Below are positions 1 through 9,253 of a stretch of DNA of 64,000 nt, in pieces. A program made the position numbers and the translations under genes. How positions within the stretch are numbered: the first letter of the stretch is position 1; each line of letters opens with the position of its first letter. The stretch lies in the NCBI RefSeq assembly GCF_002160865.1, contig NZ_NFLJ01000002.1, forward strand, positions 1-64,000, written 5' to 3'. Source of the DNA: Massiliimicrobium timonense. GTDB taxonomy: Bacteria; Bacillota_I; Bacilli_A; Erysipelotrichales; Coprobacillaceae. The notes under the pieces were generated by a model. The model saw only the letters and a program-made list of their open reading frames with translations, was not told the origin of the DNA and made no database searches.

Positions 1-53
1 AAATTACTATTTATTAAACAAATCACTAAATTGTAATTTTAGTGAATAGTAAC

Positions 54-1976
54 TTAATTTTCTTTTTTATTAAACATATGGCGTACTTTATCTATTCGAT
101 TATTTGGTCTACGTGATTGAATAACTGGTTCACAAGTAGCAATTTGATAATCTTTTAATTCTGTCAAAAAAACTGCTTGCCCATTTGTATATAGAGTTAA
201 AGTATTACGATATTCATTAATACAACGTACAGGAATATGTCCTGTAAAAATAACTTCATCATTTTTTGATTGACTTGTTTCAATTATTGCACAATGTTTT
301 TGTGCATCTTTATATGCACGAGAAAAGTATCCCTCTGGTGTAAAAAGTATAAACGAAAGATATGGCTCTAATAATTGCGTTCCCGCTTTTTTCAATGTTT
401 GTTCAAGTACAATTGGGGCAAGAAAGCGAAAATCCGAGGGAGTACTAACAGGGCTATAATAAACACCATATTCAAAACATATTTTACAATCTGTCACTTT
501 CCAACCATACAATCCTTGCTCCAGTCCATAATTAATACCTTCTCTTACTGCATTTTGAAAACTTTGATTTAAATAACCGAGTGAAACTTTGCTTTCGTAC
601 TGTATTCCAGTGCCAATTGGAAGTGGAGTTATTGATAATCCAATTGATGCCCAAAATGGATTTGGTGGTACTTCAATATGAATAGTATAATCTGCCTTTT
701 GTAATGGCTTTTCCAAATAAATTACGGTTGGATCTTCGATTCTTATGTTTATGTGATATTTTTCAATCAACAGAGAACAGATAACTTCTAACTGCACTGT
801 TCCTAAAAAAGAAATGATGATTTCATGTGTTATCGTATCAACATAATAACGTAAAAGAGGATCAGTATCTGCAATTTCTGTAAGAGCATCCAATAATTTT
901 TCTCTCTCTTCTATTTTTATCGGTTCAATTCTTGTTCGTAGTATTGGTACAGTCTTGTCATTCCATACATTGCATGGCAAAATCTTTTCATTTCCTATAA
1001 TATCGTTCAATCTTAATGTATTGTTAGGTATAATAAAAATATCTCCAGAACAAACTATTTTTGTCTGTATCATTTCCCCATTTGAAGGAATATATATTTC
1101 TGTAAGTTTCATTTTCTTTTTTTCTGGCAACATAATTGTATCTCGTAAGTGTAATGTTCCACTATAAAGACGCAAATAAACTAATCTTTGCTTATGGTCT
1201 GTATATTCAATTTTAAAAACTCTTCCACATAGTTCTGAATCATTCTCATTCATTTCAGAACAAAAAAGATTTGAAATAGCTTCGATAAGTTGTTGAGTCC
1301 CTATATTATTTCTAGCACTTCCATGGTATATAGGAAACAACGAACCTTTTTTAACACACCTATATTCTTCATACATTAATTCTTGTATAGTCAATTTTTC
1401 TCCTACAATATATTTTTCTAAAAGTTTATCATTTTTGGAAATTACAGGATCCCAATCATCTAAATCAATGATATTTTTAATTGATATTTCTGGAGTTAAT
1501 GTTACATTTTGCATAACAATAATATCATTTGAAAGTTTTTCTTTGATATTTTGATAAATATTATTTAAGTTAATTCCATCCTGATCTATTTTATTTATAA
1601 AAATAATTGTTGGTATATTCATTTTTTGAAGTGCATGGAATAGTATTCGGGTTTGTGCTTGTACACCATCTTTAGCAGAAATTACTAAAATTGCTCCATC
1701 AAGAACAGATAAGGAACGATACACTTCTGTTATAAAATCTGTATGTCCAGGAGTATCTACAATATTGATTTTGTAGTCATTCCAATTAAAAGAAGTAACT
1801 GCTGCCTGAATTGTGATTCCACGCTGACGTTCTAAAAACATAGTATCTGTCCTTGTTGTTCCCTTATCTACACTGCCTAATTCTAAAATTGCTCCACTTG
1901 TATAAAGCAGACTTTCCGTTAAGGTCGTCTTTCCTGCATCTACATGAGCAAGAATACCAATGTTGATTATTTTCAT
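54..1976 (-). CDS. tet(44): Tetracycline resistance ribosomal protection protein, Tet(44)-like
   Basis: This 640-residue translational GTPase removes tetracycline from the ribosome in a GTP-dependent way and acts in the cytoplasm. The sequence shows G1 (AHVDAGKTT, about residues 10-18), G3 (DTPGH, about 74-78) and G4 (NKID, about 128-131). The C-terminal EF-G-like half carries the conserved [11 protein letters not shown] and [14 protein letters not shown] stretches of the Tet(O)/Tet(M) family. Length equals the family norm. Compared from memory it is much closer to Tet(44) than to Tet(O) or Tet(M); the family call is firm, the allele call is moderate. The start is preceded by GGGAGG at good spacing. 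It is the last gene of a VOC-PadR-tet unit, 49 bp behind the PadR gene, so it probably depends on the promoter near 2986. The leader is too short for a typical tet(M)-type attenuator. Confidence 0.93.
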   Translation of the reverse strand: MKIINIGILAHVDAGKTTLTESLLYTSGAILELGSVDKGTTRTDTMFLERQRGITIQAAVTSFNWNDYKINIVDTPGHTDFITEVYRSLSVLDGAILVISAKDGVQAQTRILFHALQKMNIPTIIFINKIDQDGINLNNIYQNIKEKLSNDIIVMQNVTLTPEISIKNIIDLDDWDPVISKNDKLLEKYIVGEKLTIQELMYEEYRCVKKGSLFPIYHGSARNNIGTQQLIEAISNLFCSEMNENDSELCGRVFKIEYTDHKQRLVYLRLYSGTLHLRDTIMLPEKKKMKLTEIYIPSNGEMIQTKIVCSGDIFIIPNNTLRLNDIIGNEKILPCNVWNDKTVPILRTRIEPIKIEEREKLLDALTEIADTDPLLRYYVDTITHEIIISFLGTVQLEVICSLLIEKYHINIRIEDPTVIYLEKPLQKADYTIHIEVPPNPFWASIGLSITPLPIGTGIQYESKVSLGYLNQSFQNAVREGINYGLEQGLYGWKVTDCKICFEYGVYYSPVSTPSDFRFLAPIVLEQTLKKAGTQLLEPYLSFILFTPEGYFSRAYKDAQKHCAIIETSQSKNDEVIFTGHIPVRCINEYRNTLTLYTNGQAVFLTELKDYQIATCEPVIQSRRPNNRIDKVRHMFNKKEN

Positions 1977-2025
1977 GGAATTTCCCTCCCTACAAATTTA
2001 TCTTTTAACTTAAAATCAATATTTG

Positions 2026-2553
2026 CTAATTTTGTTCTTTTAAACTATTCTCAAAATCAATTATCCACTTTTCTAATGTTTCTACTAATGCTAATTGTTG
2101 TTTGAACATTTGTTTTCCAACATTAGGAATATGTTGTCTATGAGAACGTCTTTCATTTAGTAATTCTTTTAATTCTAATATCTTTGATTTTATATTAGAA
2201 ACAAGAATCTGTTTTTGTTCATCATCTACTAAATCTAAATTCGTGATAATAACATTAAAATCCAAATATAGACTAACATCAGAATTTGAAATATCATTCA
2301 TAAGTTTATTAAAATAATCATTACCTTTGTTAGTAATAGTATATATTGCTTTATCTGGCATATTTCCCTCTTTCTCTTTATGGCTAACAATATATTCTTT
2401 TGATTCTAATTGTAATACTTTCTTATAAATAGACTGTTCACTAATTTTTACCCATCTTGGTATATTACGATATTCTATATTTTTTTTAATATCATAAGCA
2501 CTTTGTGATTTTTGTTTAATAAATCCTAATAATACCAAATCTATATTTGACAT
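2026..2553 (-). CDS. PadR family transcriptional regulator
   Basis: A 175-residue PadR-type repressor. The N-terminal winged helix (about residues 1-85) has the family pattern of LGFI, a tyrosine-rich helix and a wing region ending in YTITNKG. The C-terminal helical half (about 95-170) is the dimerisation part of the Vir-C type. PadR proteins repress small operons until a phenolic compound or drug binds. It lies between the VOC gene (12 bp upstream) and the tet gene, and its Shine-Dalgarno GGAG overlaps the end of the VOC gene, so the three are probably one transcript. A perfect palindrome over the operon promoter (2950-2970) is the likely operator, implying autoregulation. The inducer is unknown. 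Confidence 0.85.
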   Translation of the reverse strand: MSNIDLVLLGFIKQKSQSAYDIKKNIEYRNIPRWVKISEQSIYKKVLQLESKEYIVSHKEKEGNMPDKAIYTITNKGNDYFNKLMNDISNSDVSLYLDFNVIITNLDLVDDEQKQILVSNIKSKILELKELLNERRSHRQHIPNVGKQMFKQQLALVETLEKWIIDFENSLKEQN

Positions 2554-2565
2554 AATCTCTACTCC

Positions 2566-2916
2566 TTACTTAATATAATCTGTAACGCCAAGTCTATTTC
2601 CAAATGGATCTTCAAACTCGACTGCATTACCAGTTCCAATTTTAAAAGGCTCACTCAAAAATTTTATATCATTATTCAACATTTCTTTATAGAAGATTGC
2701 AACATCTTCTACTTCAAACCATATTGTAGGCTTTAAATTCTCAAATTTATTTTTGTCTTTTAAAATTATTGCAGGTTCTTCATTTCCAATATTATAAGCA
2801 ACCATTCCCTTATCAGAGAAATCAAATTTCTTTTTTAACCCCAATATTTCCTCATAGTATCTTTTTGCTTCTTCCATATTATCTACAGGAAGAAAATAAT
2901 TGTCATAATTTTTCAT
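2566..2916 (-). CDS. VOC family (glyoxalase/bleomycin resistance-like) protein
   Basis: A 116-residue single-domain vicinal oxygen chelate protein. It shows the N-terminal pattern of FLPVDNMEEAKRYYEEILG and the C-terminal FEDPFGNRLGVTD, which contains the usual metal or ligand Glu. Proteins of this size dimerise to form a cavity that binds drugs or small electrophiles, or act as lyases and dioxygenases; the substrate cannot be read from the sequence. It is the first gene of the VOC-PadR-tet unit, starts after a strong AAAGGAGG, and sits just behind the palindrome-covered promoter. Its place beside a drug resistance gene suggests a ligand-binding or detoxifying accessory role, which is inference. 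Confidence 0.85.
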   Translation of the reverse strand: MKNYDNYFLPVDNMEEAKRYYEEILGLKKKFDFSDKGMVAYNIGNEEPAIILKDKNKFENLKPTIWFEVEDVAIFYKEMLNNDIKFLSEPFKIGTGNAVEFEDPFGNRLGVTDYIK

Positions 2917-2949
2917 ATATTTAATGTCCTCCTTTCTACTATAAACTAC

Positions 2950-2986
2950 ACTACTATATTTTATAGTAGTTATCGTTAAAAGTCAA
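2950..2986 (-). promoter_or_regulatory. Promoter of the VOC-PadR-tet unit covered by a perfect palindrome
   Basis: Read on the minus strand: -35 TTGACT (2981-2986), 17-bp spacer, -10 TAAAAT (2958-2963), then AAAGGAGG and the VOC start. A perfect inverted repeat, arms ACTACTATA and TATAGTAGT with a 3-bp TTT spacer (2950-2970), covers the -10 box. The ACTATA/TATAGT character fits PadR operators, so the encoded PadR protein is the natural candidate repressor. Confidence 0.75.
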
Positions 2987-3050
2987 TATATAATAAAAAA
3001 ATAGATTAGTTGCACTGAACTAATTTATTTGTATAACTGCCTGTCGTACA

Positions 3051-3080
3051 AAAAAGACTGTCATTACTGACAATCTTTTT
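3051..3080. terminator. Bidirectional hairpin terminator between the tet cassette and the LPD28 gene
   Basis: Arms AAAAAGACTGTCA (3051-3063) and TGACAATCTTTTT (3068-3080) with loop TTAC form a 13-bp stem with one mismatch or wobble and A/T runs on both sides. It marks the right edge of the resistance cassette. It lies downstream of the LPD28-like gene, which is on the minus strand, and insulates the cassette promoter. Confidence 0.75.
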
Positions 3081-3140
3081 GGTAAATTACTATTTATTTA
3101 ATTAAATTATCTCATGAAGAAATTTTGTTTACAAGATAAA

Positions 3141-3869
3141 TTAACGAGAATGATTAGATTTCACAATAGGATATTTCTTAAGATAATCATGGAGTGAGAT
3201 ACTTCTAGCATCTGCAAATAACATATCTTTAATTTCATCTACATTTCTATAACCATGATGTAATCCTATCTTCTTTGTAGTCAATATGGTTCCCCAAAAA
3301 TTGACATGAATACATTTTCCTATCATTGTAATTATTCCATCTTGATTATCATCGCACTGGCACTCATATCTGTATAACCCTTTAGGCAAATCTTTATTAT
3401 CGATTCGATAAGGTGTAAATAATGCATGCTTACTGAAAATTGTTATTTCTTGAAATCTTATATCTTCTAGTTTTATCTTCTGTGTGTTGGGTATATTATT
3501 GTTTTTATTATTGTTATAGAGTTGATATAGATTTCCTTGAATCAGTATATCTTTAATTGAATGAACATGCTGTGTCTTTATTAGCATACTTAAATGTTTA
3601 TCAAACCCTTCTACACGATTAAGGTATTGATATGCTCTAAATACGTCCATGATGTAATCATCTTTAGTAATAACATGGGCTAGATATTTTAAATTTTCGT
3701 TACTTTGATGTGTAAACTTGAATCTTACATGGGAAAATTTAATATCATAAGGATAATATCCTAACTTGTGTAGGGAATTAGAAACATGATCATATCCTTT
3801 TGAAAGGTCGATATATACTTTCCTATCATCAGTCCATAATACCATCTTGAATGAATTTTTATCTTTCAT
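3141..3869 (-). CDS. LPD28-like domain protein of a mobile element
   Basis: A 242-residue cytoplasmic protein with no signal peptide. The C-terminal part (about residues 150-232) has the pattern of the LPD28 domain (large polyvalent protein-associated domain 28) common in Firmicutes conjugative elements: FTPYRID, then LPKGLYRYEC, a GKCIHVNFWGTILTT core and a final SISLHDYL helix. The function of LPD28 proteins is not known. The N-terminal half is unrecognised and contains an Asn/Lys-rich linker at about 113-128. The start overlaps the preceding gene by 11 bp, so it belongs to the same transcript as the two paralogues upstream. The domain call is from pattern recall and should be treated as moderate. 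Confidence 0.7.
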   Translation of the reverse strand: MKDKNSFKMVLWTDDRKVYIDLSKGYDHVSNSLHKLGYYPYDIKFSHVRFKFTHQSNENLKYLAHVITKDDYIMDVFRAYQYLNRVEGFDKHLSMLIKTQHVHSIKDILIQGNLYQLYNNNKNNNIPNTQKIKLEDIRFQEITIFSKHALFTPYRIDNKDLPKGLYRYECQCDDNQDGIITMIGKCIHVNFWGTILTTKKIGLHHGYRNVDEIKDMLFADARSISLHDYLKKYPIVKSNHSR

Positions 3870-4584
3870 ATTCCTTTTTCACCTTATTAGGCTTTGTTTT
3901 ATTTCTTTCAAATTCAAGATGTTTGCTCATGATGACTTGACATCGCTCTTTATAATCCTTGAAAGCATCTGTGTAACTTGAAAAATAGTGACCAGCATAA
4001 TATCCATGTTTTCTGTTAGGTGTAGTATCCCATGTCACATAGGGAGATGGGGAAATAGAGCTGTGTCCTAGAACAATCGATCTACTCCCAATACTTGTTT
4101 CGGCAATAATTTTATATGGTCCATTTGCCTCCTGATAAAGATCAGAAATATCTATATGATCTGAACTATATAATGAAATGACTTGTGAAGTGATTTCATG
4201 TAGTTGGCAGTAGGATAGATATTTCTGAAGACCTTTCATGTGAGAAATATCTTCGCGCCAGTTATCAATAGTGTACCAGATGCCACAATGCTCGTCCAAT
4301 GTCATATATTCTATCTCAAACCCATTTTCAAGATCATCCAATAGATAGTCCTCAATGTTATAGTCCCATTCAAGAATTTTCATATATTCTGATTTTCCTT
4401 GAATATTTTCACGAATGCATCTTATTTCATCAAGATTACTTTGAGATACAGCTATTGCCTGAAATCCAGTTGTACCATCTCCGTTTTTAAATGATAATAC
4501 TTGACTGATGACCATATCAAATTCTTCCTTATCCCTTAATATTTGATAAGAGTTATTGATGAAATCTTTAACTACTTTCTTCAT
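3859..4584 (-). CDS. Mobile-element protein of unknown function, paralogue of the upstream gene
   Basis: A 241-residue soluble protein that I do not recognise. The start at 4584 was chosen because GGGAG lies 8 bases upstream; a longer reading frame begins at 4623 but lacks a Shine-Dalgarno. Its middle part matches the preceding gene product at low identity: ENGFEIEYMTL against NKGYKIVYISI, and IWYTIDNWREDISHM against LWGFIDNYYHSIDIF, followed by similar YLSYCQLHEIT and YMSFCYEIGLT helices. The two genes overlap by 17 bp, so they are transcribed and probably translated together. The protein has an extra C-terminal basic tail (KTKPNKVKKEYER). The position in an element next to LPD28, ParA and ParB genes suggests an accessory role in the element. 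Confidence 0.75.
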   Translation of the reverse strand: MKKVVKDFINNSYQILRDKEEFDMVISQVLSFKNGDGTTGFQAIAVSQSNLDEIRCIRENIQGKSEYMKILEWDYNIEDYLLDDLENGFEIEYMTLDEHCGIWYTIDNWREDISHMKGLQKYLSYCQLHEITSQVISLYSSDHIDISDLYQEANGPYKIIAETSIGSRSIVLGHSSISPSPYVTWDTTPNRKHGYYAGHYFSSYTDAFKDYKERCQVIMSKHLEFERNKTKPNKVKKEYER

Positions 4585-5209
4585 TTTCTGTTCTCCCGTC
4601 AAGAATCTTGTAGCATAGTTCATTTCTGAGTTCTAGGGAAGTTATCATACGATTGTTACTTTCTATCATAGTTTTGACTAGTTCCTTAGATGATTCAAAT
4701 GTAACTTCACCTAAAAAATCATGAATGAAATCTGGAAAATATCCACAGCTATAGTGCGATAAAAAAGTAGAAGTGAGACCTATTTCATAACAGAAAGACA
4801 TATAATAAATGAGACCAACATCAAAAATATCAATGCTGTGATAATAATTGTCTATAAATCCCCACAATTTAATATGAAAGGCGATTGATATATAGACAAT
4901 CTTGTATCCTTTATTCAATTGCTGAAGCACGTATCCCTCAACACATTCATCAAACAACTCTCTATATTTTTGTTTGTCATAACGAATGTTTTGAATAGGA
5001 ATTGATTTGCTTCTCGCTTTTGGGCGAAATAGAAAAGATTCATCTGGATTGATTTGATCTGAAACACCAGCTGCATAATAATCCTTTCCATTGATTTCCT
5101 TGACAAGAATAAAATCAATATGTGGATATTCATATAGACTTGAATTTCCTATTTCATTGATGACTTTTTCTATATGTTCTGCTCTAGTTTTAAAAATCAT
5201 AGTTTTCAT
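4568..5209 (-). CDS. Mobile-element protein of unknown function, first of two tandem paralogues
   Basis: A 213-residue soluble protein without recognised domain, signal peptide or membrane segment. Residues about 85-175 resemble the following gene product, with shared aromatic and acidic positions in an I/LW-x-x-IDN motif and the helix after it. The start has AAAGAAAGGAATG upstream. It follows a terminator (5232-5258), so it should have its own promoter, which I could not place with confidence in the 22 bp left; read-through past the terminator is the alternative. It is the first gene of a three-gene set ending with the LPD28-like gene. Confidence 0.75.
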   Translation of the reverse strand: MKTMIFKTRAEHIEKVINEIGNSSLYEYPHIDFILVKEINGKDYYAAGVSDQINPDESFLFRPKARSKSIPIQNIRYDKQKYRELFDECVEGYVLQQLNKGYKIVYISIAFHIKLWGFIDNYYHSIDIFDVGLIYYMSFCYEIGLTSTFLSHYSCGYFPDFIHDFLGEVTFESSKELVKTMIESNNRMITSLELRNELCYKILDGRTENEESS

Positions 5210-5231
5210 TCCTTTCTTTATTTAATTATTT

Positions 5232-5258
5232 AAAAACAGGCAGCAATGATGCCACCTG
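5232..5258 (-). terminator. Terminator after the adhesin operon
   Basis: On the minus strand, CAGGTGGCA and TGCTGCCTG form a 9-bp stem (two G-U pairs) with loop TCAT, followed by TTTTT. It lies 18 bp behind the 41-residue membrane peptide gene and ends the adhesin transcript. Confidence 0.75.
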
Positions 5259-5275
5259 CTTTTAATAATTAATTG

Positions 5276-5401
5276 TTAATGTTTTTGTTTCATTTCGATG
5301 AGTTTTCTTTTTTGTCTTTTGATTTTTATATATATCTTGATGTTTAAAACAATTGCAACAATTGATAATGTAACTGTTGCAATCCATAAGGCATTATTCA
5401 T
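5276..5401 (-). CDS. Small membrane peptide translationally coupled to the adhesin
   Basis: A 41-codon frame: MNNALWIATVTLSIVAIVLN forms one N-terminal membrane helix, followed by a very basic tail (IKIYIKIKRQKRKLIEMKQKH). The ATG at 5401 lies inside the last codons of the adhesin gene (stop at 5394), an 8-bp overlap typical of translational coupling. A hairpin terminator follows directly. The strong helix plus basic tail suggests an inner-membrane protein with the tail inside. It could assist sorting or anchoring of the adhesin, which is inference from position alone. Confidence 0.6.
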   Translation of the reverse strand: MNNALWIATVTLSIVAIVLNIKIYIKIKRQKRKLIEMKQKH

Positions 5402-8400
5402 TCATGTCACCATCTTTCTTTGATTTTCTTGATATCACTAGGACTGCAATTCCTGCCATTGCCATGACTGCTAGATATAATCCTGTTTGAGAATTGTCAC
5501 CAGTTTTCACAACAGTTGTCTTAGGTTGATCCTTCATGACAACTTTTTGAACCTCTCCAGTATCAGCAATAGTAAATTCCACATCACTGGCAACTTCATA
5601 ACCTGCTGGGGCAAGATCTTCATGCAAGATATAAACTTTTCCTACTTCCAGCCCTTCGATTCTATGTGGTTCTTTCTTTGAAGTCCAAGATTCAACAACT
5701 TTTCCAGTTTCCTTATCTGTTAAAGTTAATTTTGCACCTTCAATTTCTTTTTGATTTGTTGCATCGACCTTTGAAATATCTACTTTTGTGATTTCATCTT
5801 TCATAGTCACTTTTGTTGGAGTTCCATCAGCATTAACTGTAAAAGTGACATCTGAAGCAGTTGCATATCCGATTGGTGCTAAATCTTCATGAAGTGTATA
5901 TTTTTCACCAGCCAAAAGCCCTCTGATGATATGTGCTTCTTTACCAGAAATCCATTCTTCAATGATGTTTCCATTCTTATCTTTCAATGATAAGTGAGCA
6001 CCTTCAAGTTCTTGATTATTTGTTGCATCAATCTTTGAGATTTCAGTTGTTGTTTTTTCATTTTCTATATTGATTTCTTTTGTATAGATAATTTTGTCAC
6101 TGTGATCATAGCTTAAATCAATATCATAGACAGTATCGTTTGGTACATATCCTTCAAGAGTATGAACTTCTTTCAATTCATATTTTCCTAATGGAAGATT
6201 TCCAATATGGATTTCTCCAAGTTCGTTGGTTACATATAATCCATTTTCAGAAATATCTACGGATACTTTATCACCAGCTTTATACAGCAATGAGTTTCTT
6301 CCATCAAGAGTATAAATATCTTCTTTTGCTGTTAATTCAAATGTAATGCCTCCTAATGGTTCTTTTGTATCTTTATCAGTTTTATATAAATCAATCTGTC
6401 CATATGGAGCAATATTAGTGACATTGATTTCATGAGTATATTCCTTAGTTGTTGTATCTTCTGCCTTGAAGATAATGTCATGAACAGTTTCATCTAAAAC
6501 ATACCCTTCATTTGTCAATGTTTCCTTTAATTCATATTCACCCATGAATAGATCGTCAATAATAATTTGTCCATTGACATCCGTTTTTCCTTTAGCAACA
6601 GTTTCTCCTTTTTTGAAAAGAATAGAGCCATCTATTCCAGAAACAATATCATTTTTTGCAGTCAACAGATACTCAATATCTGTCATGGCTTTACCAGTTT
6701 CCTTATCTGTTTTATTGATGATGATTTTTCCTTTAGGCTGAGCATTGGCTACCTTAATTGTTAAGATAGGAGTTTCATCTTCATCCATGTCATAGTCGTG
6801 CTGATTTGTAATTGTAAAGGTAATTGGTTCTTCCAATTCAAGGAAACCATCAGGAACCTTGATTTCTTCCACCGTGTATGTTCCTGCATCCAATTCTAAC
6901 GGTAAAGTCACTTCTCCTAATTTACCAAAAGAAGTAATTACTTGATTCTTAGAATTCGTTGTAAAAGTATCAATTTTTTGTCCAGCAACTTTTTGAACAA
7001 CATAATTACCCTCGCTGTTCTTAATCTTGAAACTTGCACCATTTAAAGTGACTGTCTTTCCTGTTTCTTCATCAACTTTAATTAATTTAACCTGTGAAGT
7101 GAAAGGTCTATTGTTGATATTAATAATCTTGATTTGTTCAATATCTTCATATTCGGTATAATCATCAGTCACACTGATTGTAAAGTCTGGAGCAGTAATA
7201 TAGTCCTTTGGAGTCTTTGTTTCTTTGACTAGATATTCTCCATGAGGAAGATACGGTGTTGTTGCACGACCATTTTCATCAGTAGTAATTACTGCATAGG
7301 TTGTAGCATTATCCCATCCTACATGATTGACTTCACTTTTCAATTTCCATGTAAATTCTGCTCCTTGCAGTCCTTTTACAATACCAGAAATTCCATCTTT
7401 TTCACCTGATTTGAACACCTGAATTTTTTGCATGTTGACACGATTTGATGTATCTGCTTCTTTGACAACTTTAGAAACTGTCTGATCTTGATACTCAAGA
7501 GAAACATTGATAATAGAAGTATTTAAAACCAATGAATCATTTGATGATGTTTCCTTGATGTAATAATTACCTAAAGGAAGATCATTCCAAGTGATTTTTC
7601 CATCTTTGTTTGTTTTCTTTGCTGATACTAAAGCGTCTTTTTCATAATATGTTTTTGTTCCAGCTTTATTTGTGATTCTTTCTTTGGCACGCAATTCGTA
7701 AGTATTGCCTTCCAATGTTGCATCACCAGTTAAGCCATTTGTTTTAGAAGAATCAATGGATTTTGTTAATTCTATCTTTCCAGTTGGTTCGTTATTGGTA
7801 AATTCAATAGAAGTTGTTTCATTTGGTTTTATTTCAAATGATTTCTCACTTACATTGATAAGATATCCATTAGCAGATTTTGTTTCTACTGCTTTGTATT
7901 CACCAGGAACTAATCTATCTAATTTGATTTTTCCATTTTTATCAGTTGTGTGTGTTTCATCAAAATCATTTGGTCCAGTAATGCGATAAGATGTTTCAGC
8001 AATTGTAGATGTTTTATCATCATTGTATTTTGTTAGTACAAGCTTTCCAAACTGATTGACTGTCACTTTCATTGAAGTCTGCATGACATCATCAATTTTG
8101 AAACTTGCAACTGCTTGACAGTCATCAGCAGTATAATAAATGCTGACTCCAGTTTCACTTGCAGGAATGTCTTTCTTCAATACAATATTTGCTTTGGTAA
8201 TAGATGATGTACCTTTTACAGTTAACGTATTTCCACTGATCTTAACATCTAGACCACCATCGTCTACAACTACCATATCTTCCAAGACACCTTTTGTATC
8301 AGTCAAGGTCAATGTTTTATCTGCATCAATGTTGTGTGTCTTATTGGCAAATGATGGAGCCACATAAAACTTATCAACATCAGCTAGAATTTCTTTCCAC

Positions 8401-8864
8401 TTTTGCTGAACCTCTGCATAAGTGTAGGCTGTTGGGGTTCTCACCCACTCCAGATCATCTCTTTCATGAATTTCTCTCCAAAGAAGTCCCTGAGTGATTG
8501 CGTACCAATCCTTATCCGTTCTTCCTGCAACTTTCGTTCCATAGTAAGCTATCAAAGACAATCTCTTTGCCTTTTCTTCACTGATACCAATATCTTTATA
8601 TGTTCCAGCTGTTACTTTCTTGTTGTTACGAAAAGTTGTAAAGTAGTCTACACAGAACACAGGCTGATTGTCAACCAACAAGTATCCCTCTGTTCCATGT
8701 TCACTACCATCAGTAGGGTCAATAAGAATCCAATCGTTATATCGAATTGAACTGGTTGTTCCAGTTAATGCAAACGCATTTGTAACAAGTCCATTCATTA
8801 ACATCATGACACTTGCTATACACAGAACTGATTTCTTTGTCATTGTTTTTATTTTATCTAACAT
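5394..8864 (-). CDS. Thioester-domain surface adhesin with CnaB/SpaA repeats and sortase signal
   Basis: A 1156-residue cell-wall adhesin. Residues 1-32 are a Sec signal peptide ending TNAFA. A thioester (TQXA) domain follows: Cys71 in VFCVDY and Gln125 in AITQGLLW are the expected bond-forming pair, able to attach covalently to host proteins. From about residue 275 there are eight SpaA/CnaB-type beta domains, each starting with a KxD/KTDKxT-like strand and ending near a YxLxE(T/D) strand, which normally carry Lys-Asn isopeptide bonds. The last two (TTTEISKIDATN and TKVDISKVDATN) are clearly a recent duplication. The end has a VVKTGD sorting signal in place of LPxTG, a hydrophobic helix and a basic tail. 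Such proteins are common cargo of Firmicutes conjugative elements. The start has AAAGGAGAAG upstream. Confidence 0.92.
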   Translation of the reverse strand: MLDKIKTMTKKSVLCIASVMMLMNGLVTNAFALTGTTSSIRYNDWILIDPTDGSEHGTEGYLLVDNQPVFCVDYFTTFRNNKKVTAGTYKDIGISEEKAKRLSLIAYYGTKVAGRTDKDWYAITQGLLWREIHERDDLEWVRTPTAYTYAEVQQKWKEILADVDKFYVAPSFANKTHNIDADKTLTLTDTKGVLEDMVVVDDGGLDVKISGNTLTVKGTSSITKANIVLKKDIPASETGVSIYYTADDCQAVASFKIDDVMQTSMKVTVNQFGKLVLTKYNDDKTSTIAETSYRITGPNDFDETHTTDKNGKIKLDRLVPGEYKAVETKSANGYLINVSEKSFEIKPNETTSIEFTNNEPTGKIELTKSIDSSKTNGLTGDATLEGNTYELRAKERITNKAGTKTYYEKDALVSAKKTNKDGKITWNDLPLGNYYIKETSSNDSLVLNTSIINVSLEYQDQTVSKVVKEADTSNRVNMQKIQVFKSGEKDGISGIVKGLQGAEFTWKLKSEVNHVGWDNATTYAVITTDENGRATTPYLPHGEYLVKETKTPKDYITAPDFTISVTDDYTEYEDIEQIKIININNRPFTSQVKLIKVDEETGKTVTLNGASFKIKNSEGNYVVQKVAGQKIDTFTTNSKNQVITSFGKLGEVTLPLELDAGTYTVEEIKVPDGFLELEEPITFTITNQHDYDMDEDETPILTIKVANAQPKGKIIINKTDKETGKAMTDIEYLLTAKNDIVSGIDGSILFKKGETVAKGKTDVNGQIIIDDLFMGEYELKETLTNEGYVLDETVHDIIFKAEDTTTKEYTHEINVTNIAPYGQIDLYKTDKDTKEPLGGITFELTAKEDIYTLDGRNSLLYKAGDKVSVDISENGLYVTNELGEIHIGNLPLGKYELKEVHTLEGYVPNDTVYDIDLSYDHSDKIIYTKEINIENEKTTTEISKIDATNNQELEGAHLSLKDKNGNIIEEWISGKEAHIIRGLLAGEKYTLHEDLAPIGYATASDVTFTVNADGTPTKVTMKDEITKVDISKVDATNQKEIEGAKLTLTDKETGKVVESWTSKKEPHRIEGLEVGKVYILHEDLAPAGYEVASDVEFTIADTGEVQKVVMKDQPKTTVVKTGDNSQTGLYLAVMAMAGIAVLVISRKSKKDGDMNE

Positions 8865-8970
8865 TTTTCTTCTCCTTTGTATTTTTATTCTTTATTTGTA
8901 GTGTTTTAAATAAAAAGAATGAACATGGAGATCTTATTTTAGTCTTCATATTTATATTTCCTTTCCAACA

Positions 8971-8997
8971 AAAAAGACACCTCATGTTTGAGATGCC
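8971..8997 (-). terminator. Terminator between the 44-residue peptide gene and the adhesin
   Basis: On the minus strand GGCATCTCA and TGAGGTGTC form a 9-bp stem with two G-U pairs and loop AACA, followed by TTTTTT. The adhesin must therefore have its own promoter in 8865-8970 or depend on read-through. Confidence 0.75.
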
Positions 8998-9025
8998 TTT
9001 AATATCTTGCTTATTTAATTTTGAT

Positions 9026-9160
9026 TTAATTTATATATGGTGCAATATTCTTTTCTATTTGTTCAACGTTATATTCTTTACGTTTTTGCTTTTCTTCACT
9101 ATCTGAAGTTAGATAAACAGCTAAACCTATGATAAATAATGCTATTAATATTTTCTTCAT
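9026..9160 (-). CDS. Small membrane-anchored or secreted peptide
   Basis: A 44-codon frame, MKKILIALFIIGLAVYLTSDSEE followed by a charged tail ending IEKNIAPYIN. Residues 3-17 form one hydrophobic helix after a KK pair, so the peptide is a single-pass membrane protein or a short precursor. AAGAGGTG lies 8 bases before the ATG, a promoter lies about 95 bp upstream (9254-9281) and a terminator follows, so it looks like a real single-gene unit in the mobile element. No homologue is recognised. Confidence 0.6.
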   Translation of the reverse strand: MKKILIALFIIGLAVYLTSDSEEKQKRKEYNVEQIEKNIAPYIN

Positions 9161-9253
9161 AACAATCACCTCTTGTTATGATTATAGATAACTCTATTTT
9201 TTATAACAAATGTATGAAATTATATAAGTATTTCTATATATAATTAGTTAGTT

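Noticed and set aside
5487-8901. Several long plus-strand frames opposite the adhesin gene
   Set aside because: They have no ribosome binding sites, lie wholly inside a well-supported gene, and come from its regular codon bias.
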